This document shows, in pieces, positions 62,192-64,000 of a stretch of 64,000 bases of DNA. Numbering within the stretch: the first letter of the stretch is position 1; every line of letters begins with the position of its first letter. Made by a program: the position numbers and the translations under genes. The stretch comes from Chryseobacterium lathyri (GTDB lineage: Bacteria; Bacteroidota; Bacteroidia; Flavobacteriales; Weeksellaceae): positions 1 through 64,000 of the forward strand of contig NZ_QNFY01000007.1 in NCBI RefSeq assembly GCF_003290185.1, read 5' to 3'. The notes below the pieces were generated by a model. The model was not told the origin of the DNA and made no database searches. It worked only from the letters and a program-made list of their open reading frames with translations.

Positions 62192-64000
62192 TTGGCCAAA
62201 ACCGTCCTCAAAAATATATTACAAATTTTAATTATCCTAATTTTTAACAATTTTTTAGCACAGAAAACCCCTGAAAAATTGCCTAAAAATGTGGTTAATG
62301 ATACTATTCCCAAAAAGGATACCATTATTGTAAAAAAGGAAGCTTTAGATGATGTTCTCCGTACAAAGGCGGATGATCAGCGTAGAGATGTTCCGAAAAA
62401 AATGACATTTCTGAATAAAAATGCCCAGGTAAAATACCAGGATATGCAGATAGATGCAGATTATATTTCTATTGACGACAATAAAAATCTGATCTATGCC
62501 CGCGGAAAACAGGACTCTTTAGGGAAGATCATAGAACCTGTAATTACCACTCAGGCTGGGAAAAAGTATGAAACCAATGAGTTCAGCTACAATACCAAAA
62601 CCAAGCAGGCCATTGCTTTTAATGCCAGAACAGAAGAAAGCGAAGGGGTAATCACCGCACAGAAAACCAAAAAATATAATGATTCTGTTTTTGCCATGAG
62701 AAACGCAGATTATACAACAGATGAATACTATATCAAGAAAAAAGATACGGCCTCGGATTACTTTATGCGGGCATCCAACATCAAGCTGATCAAGACGAAA
62801 AACAAATCGCAGATTGTTACAGGACCTATTCAGATGTATATAGAAAGAGTACCCACTCCTCTTATTCTTCCGTTTGCCATTCTTCCGTTTTCAGAAAAGA
62901 GGGCAGCAGGTATCCTGATCCCGAGTTTTGGGGAAAGGGAAGATGTAGGATTTTTTCTTAACGGATTGGGATATTACCAGCCGATAGGAGAGCATTTTGA
63001 TCTTAAAATACTGGCAGATATCTATACCAAAGGAAGCTGGAACCTAAGGCCGCAGATGAATTATCTGAAGAAATACAGGTATTCCGGGACTTTTACAGCC
63101 GATGTGGGAACCATGGTGAGAGGAATTAAAGGTTTGGACGATTATACCAAAAACAGCACATACAGAATCGCATGGACGCATACTCAGGACACAAAGGCAA
63201 ATCCTTTCCTGACCTTCAGTGCTTCAGTGGATATTGTAAGTACCAAGTTTTATAACAACCCGCTCAATAATAACTATATTTTCAACCAGAACGTTCTGAA
63301 TACACAGCAGAGTTCAGCGGTAACAGTCACAAAAAGATTCCTAAAGCTGCCTGCAACCATTACCGGGACAGCCTCCTATTCTCAAAACTTTGCCACCGGG
63401 CTTGCAGATCTTCGTCTTCCTCAGATGAATGTGGCAATCAATCAGTTTTATCTGTTTAAATCGAAAACAGGAGTGAGACAGGGTCTTCTTGAAAATATTA
63501 CAGTGAACACAGGCTTTAATCTGACGAACTTTGTAAATACACAGGAAAACGAGCTTTTTACAAAGGCTATGTGGGATAAGATGCAGACAGGACTGAAAAA
63601 TAATATTGCATTGGGAACCAACACAACGGTGGCCAAATATTTCACGTTCAGCTTAAGTGCCAATATTGATAACGCTTTAACCACTAAGACACTTAAAAAA
63701 TATTATGATCCTGTAAAGAATGCGGATGTAGACGAAATTCAGAAAAATATTGCCGGATATTCCACCTTCTCTTCATCTGCCAGTCTTCAGACCACTCTTT
63801 ATGGTATGCTGAAGTTTAAAAAAGGTTCTGCGGTAGAAGCGGTAAGACATATGATGACACCAAGTCTTAGCTTTACATATTCACCGGATTTCTCAAGTCC
63901 CGGTTTCGGATATTATAAAAACTATTATAATGCAGAGGGAGCCCTGACCCCTTATTCTATTTTTGAAAAAGGAATTGTGGGAAGCCCGTCAAGCGGAGTG
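62192..64000 (+). CDS. lptD: LPS-assembly protein LptD, 5' part, runs off the window
   Basis: Open from TTG 62192 through the last base, 603 codons so far. TTG is the only start after an in-frame stop at 62180. A signal peptide (LQILIILIFNNFLAQ) is followed by an OstA-like N-terminal domain (about 60-200: KYQDMQIDADYISIDDNKNL; YARGKQD) and the beginning of the beta-barrel (PTPLILPFAILPFSEKRAAG, then GILIPSFGERE). LptD inserts lipopolysaccharide into the outer membrane. The gene is divergent from the amidase. The C-terminal barrel lies outside this window. Confidence 0.9.
   Translation, partial: MAKTVLKNILQILIILIFNNFLAQKTPEKLPKNVVNDTIPKKDTIIVKKEALDDVLRTKADDQRRDVPKKMTFLNKNAQVKYQDMQIDADYISIDDNKNLIYARGKQDSLGKIIEPVITTQAGKKYETNEFSYNTKTKQAIAFNARTEESEGVITAQKTKKYNDSVFAMRNADYTTDEYYIKKKDTASDYFMRASNIKLIKTKNKSQIVTGPIQMYIERVPTPLILPFAILPFSEKRAAGILIPSFGEREDVGFFLNGLGYYQPIGEHFDLKILADIYTKGSWNLRPQMNYLKKYRYSGTFTADVGTMVRGIKGLDDYTKNSTYRIAWTHTQDTKANPFLTFSASVDIVSTKFYNNPLNNNYIFNQNVLNTQQSSAVTVTKRFLKLPATITGTASYSQNFATGLADLRLPQMNVAINQFYLFKSKTGVRQGLLENITVNTGFNLTNFVNTQENELFTKAMWDKMQTGLKNNIALGTNTTVAKYFTFSLSANIDNALTTKTLKKYYDPVKNADVDEIQKNIAGYSTFSSSASLQTTLYGMLKFKKGSAVEAVRHMMTPSLSFTYSPDFSSPGFGYYKNYYNAEGALTPYSIFEKGIVGSPSSGV

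Overview
The window looks like chromosomal DNA of a Flavobacteriales bacterium, most likely Chryseobacterium or a close relative. The signs are two SusC/SusD pairs, type IX secretion (T9SS) sorting domains, a bacillithiol gene (bshC), AT-rich intergenic DNA, and promoters with the Bacteroidota -7 element TAnnTTTG. The genus is inferred from overall gene style and is not proven by a marker gene.

Layout. 1-4.8 kb: a SusC/SusD nutrient-uptake pair closed by two tandem terminators. 4.8-14 kb: housekeeping genes (porin, bshC, a LysM plus periplasmic-binding protein, fabD, a GYDIA-type GHMP kinase, pckA). 14-17.4 kb: aroQ, a membrane-anchored AraC regulator and two unrecognised ORFs. 17.6-22.3 kb: a SAM-I riboswitch with its own terminator in front of a second SusC/SusD pair. 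22.3-33.3 kb, all on the minus strand: an RHS/YD-repeat polymorphic toxin locus. A decayed small secreted protein comes first, then a tail-fibre-like protein, a small T9SS-sorted protein, and the 2217-aa SpvB/FG-GAP/RHS protein with an HExxH metallopeptidase-like tip. After it come a lipoprotein (candidate immunity protein), a displaced second tip of the same family with its own overlapping lipoprotein, a frameshifted remnant and a third lipoprotein.

33.7-49.6 kb: a metal-handling island. It holds a DUF6660 protein, a CzcA-TolC fusion, a CzcB-type adaptor, a bestrophin, a Fur-family regulator and a P1B-type ATPase, then YHS and SCO proteins, an exported superoxide dismutase and an MbnP/MbnH pair with an outer-membrane protein. 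Three small membrane proteins in this island share a C-terminal I-[FW]-x-P-P ending. 49.6-56.7 kb: a cobalamin riboswitch driving a BtuB-like receptor, a BtuG-like propeller lipoprotein, another surface lipoprotein and a T9SS-sorted propeller protein. 56.7-64 kb: a small T9SS protein, an Fsr-type MFS transporter and a FadR-type GntR regulator that share an operator motif, three tRNA-Glu(TTC) genes, rpsT, a SPOR-domain amidase and the start of lptD, which runs off the window.

The most unusual material is (i) the two homologous metallopeptidase tips, each paired with a different lipoprotein, in the RHS locus; (ii) the small-protein family ending in I-[FW]-x-P-P beside copper and metal genes; (iii) SAM-riboswitch control of a SusCD pair; and (iv) a B12 locus that contains a T9SS-sorted propeller protein.
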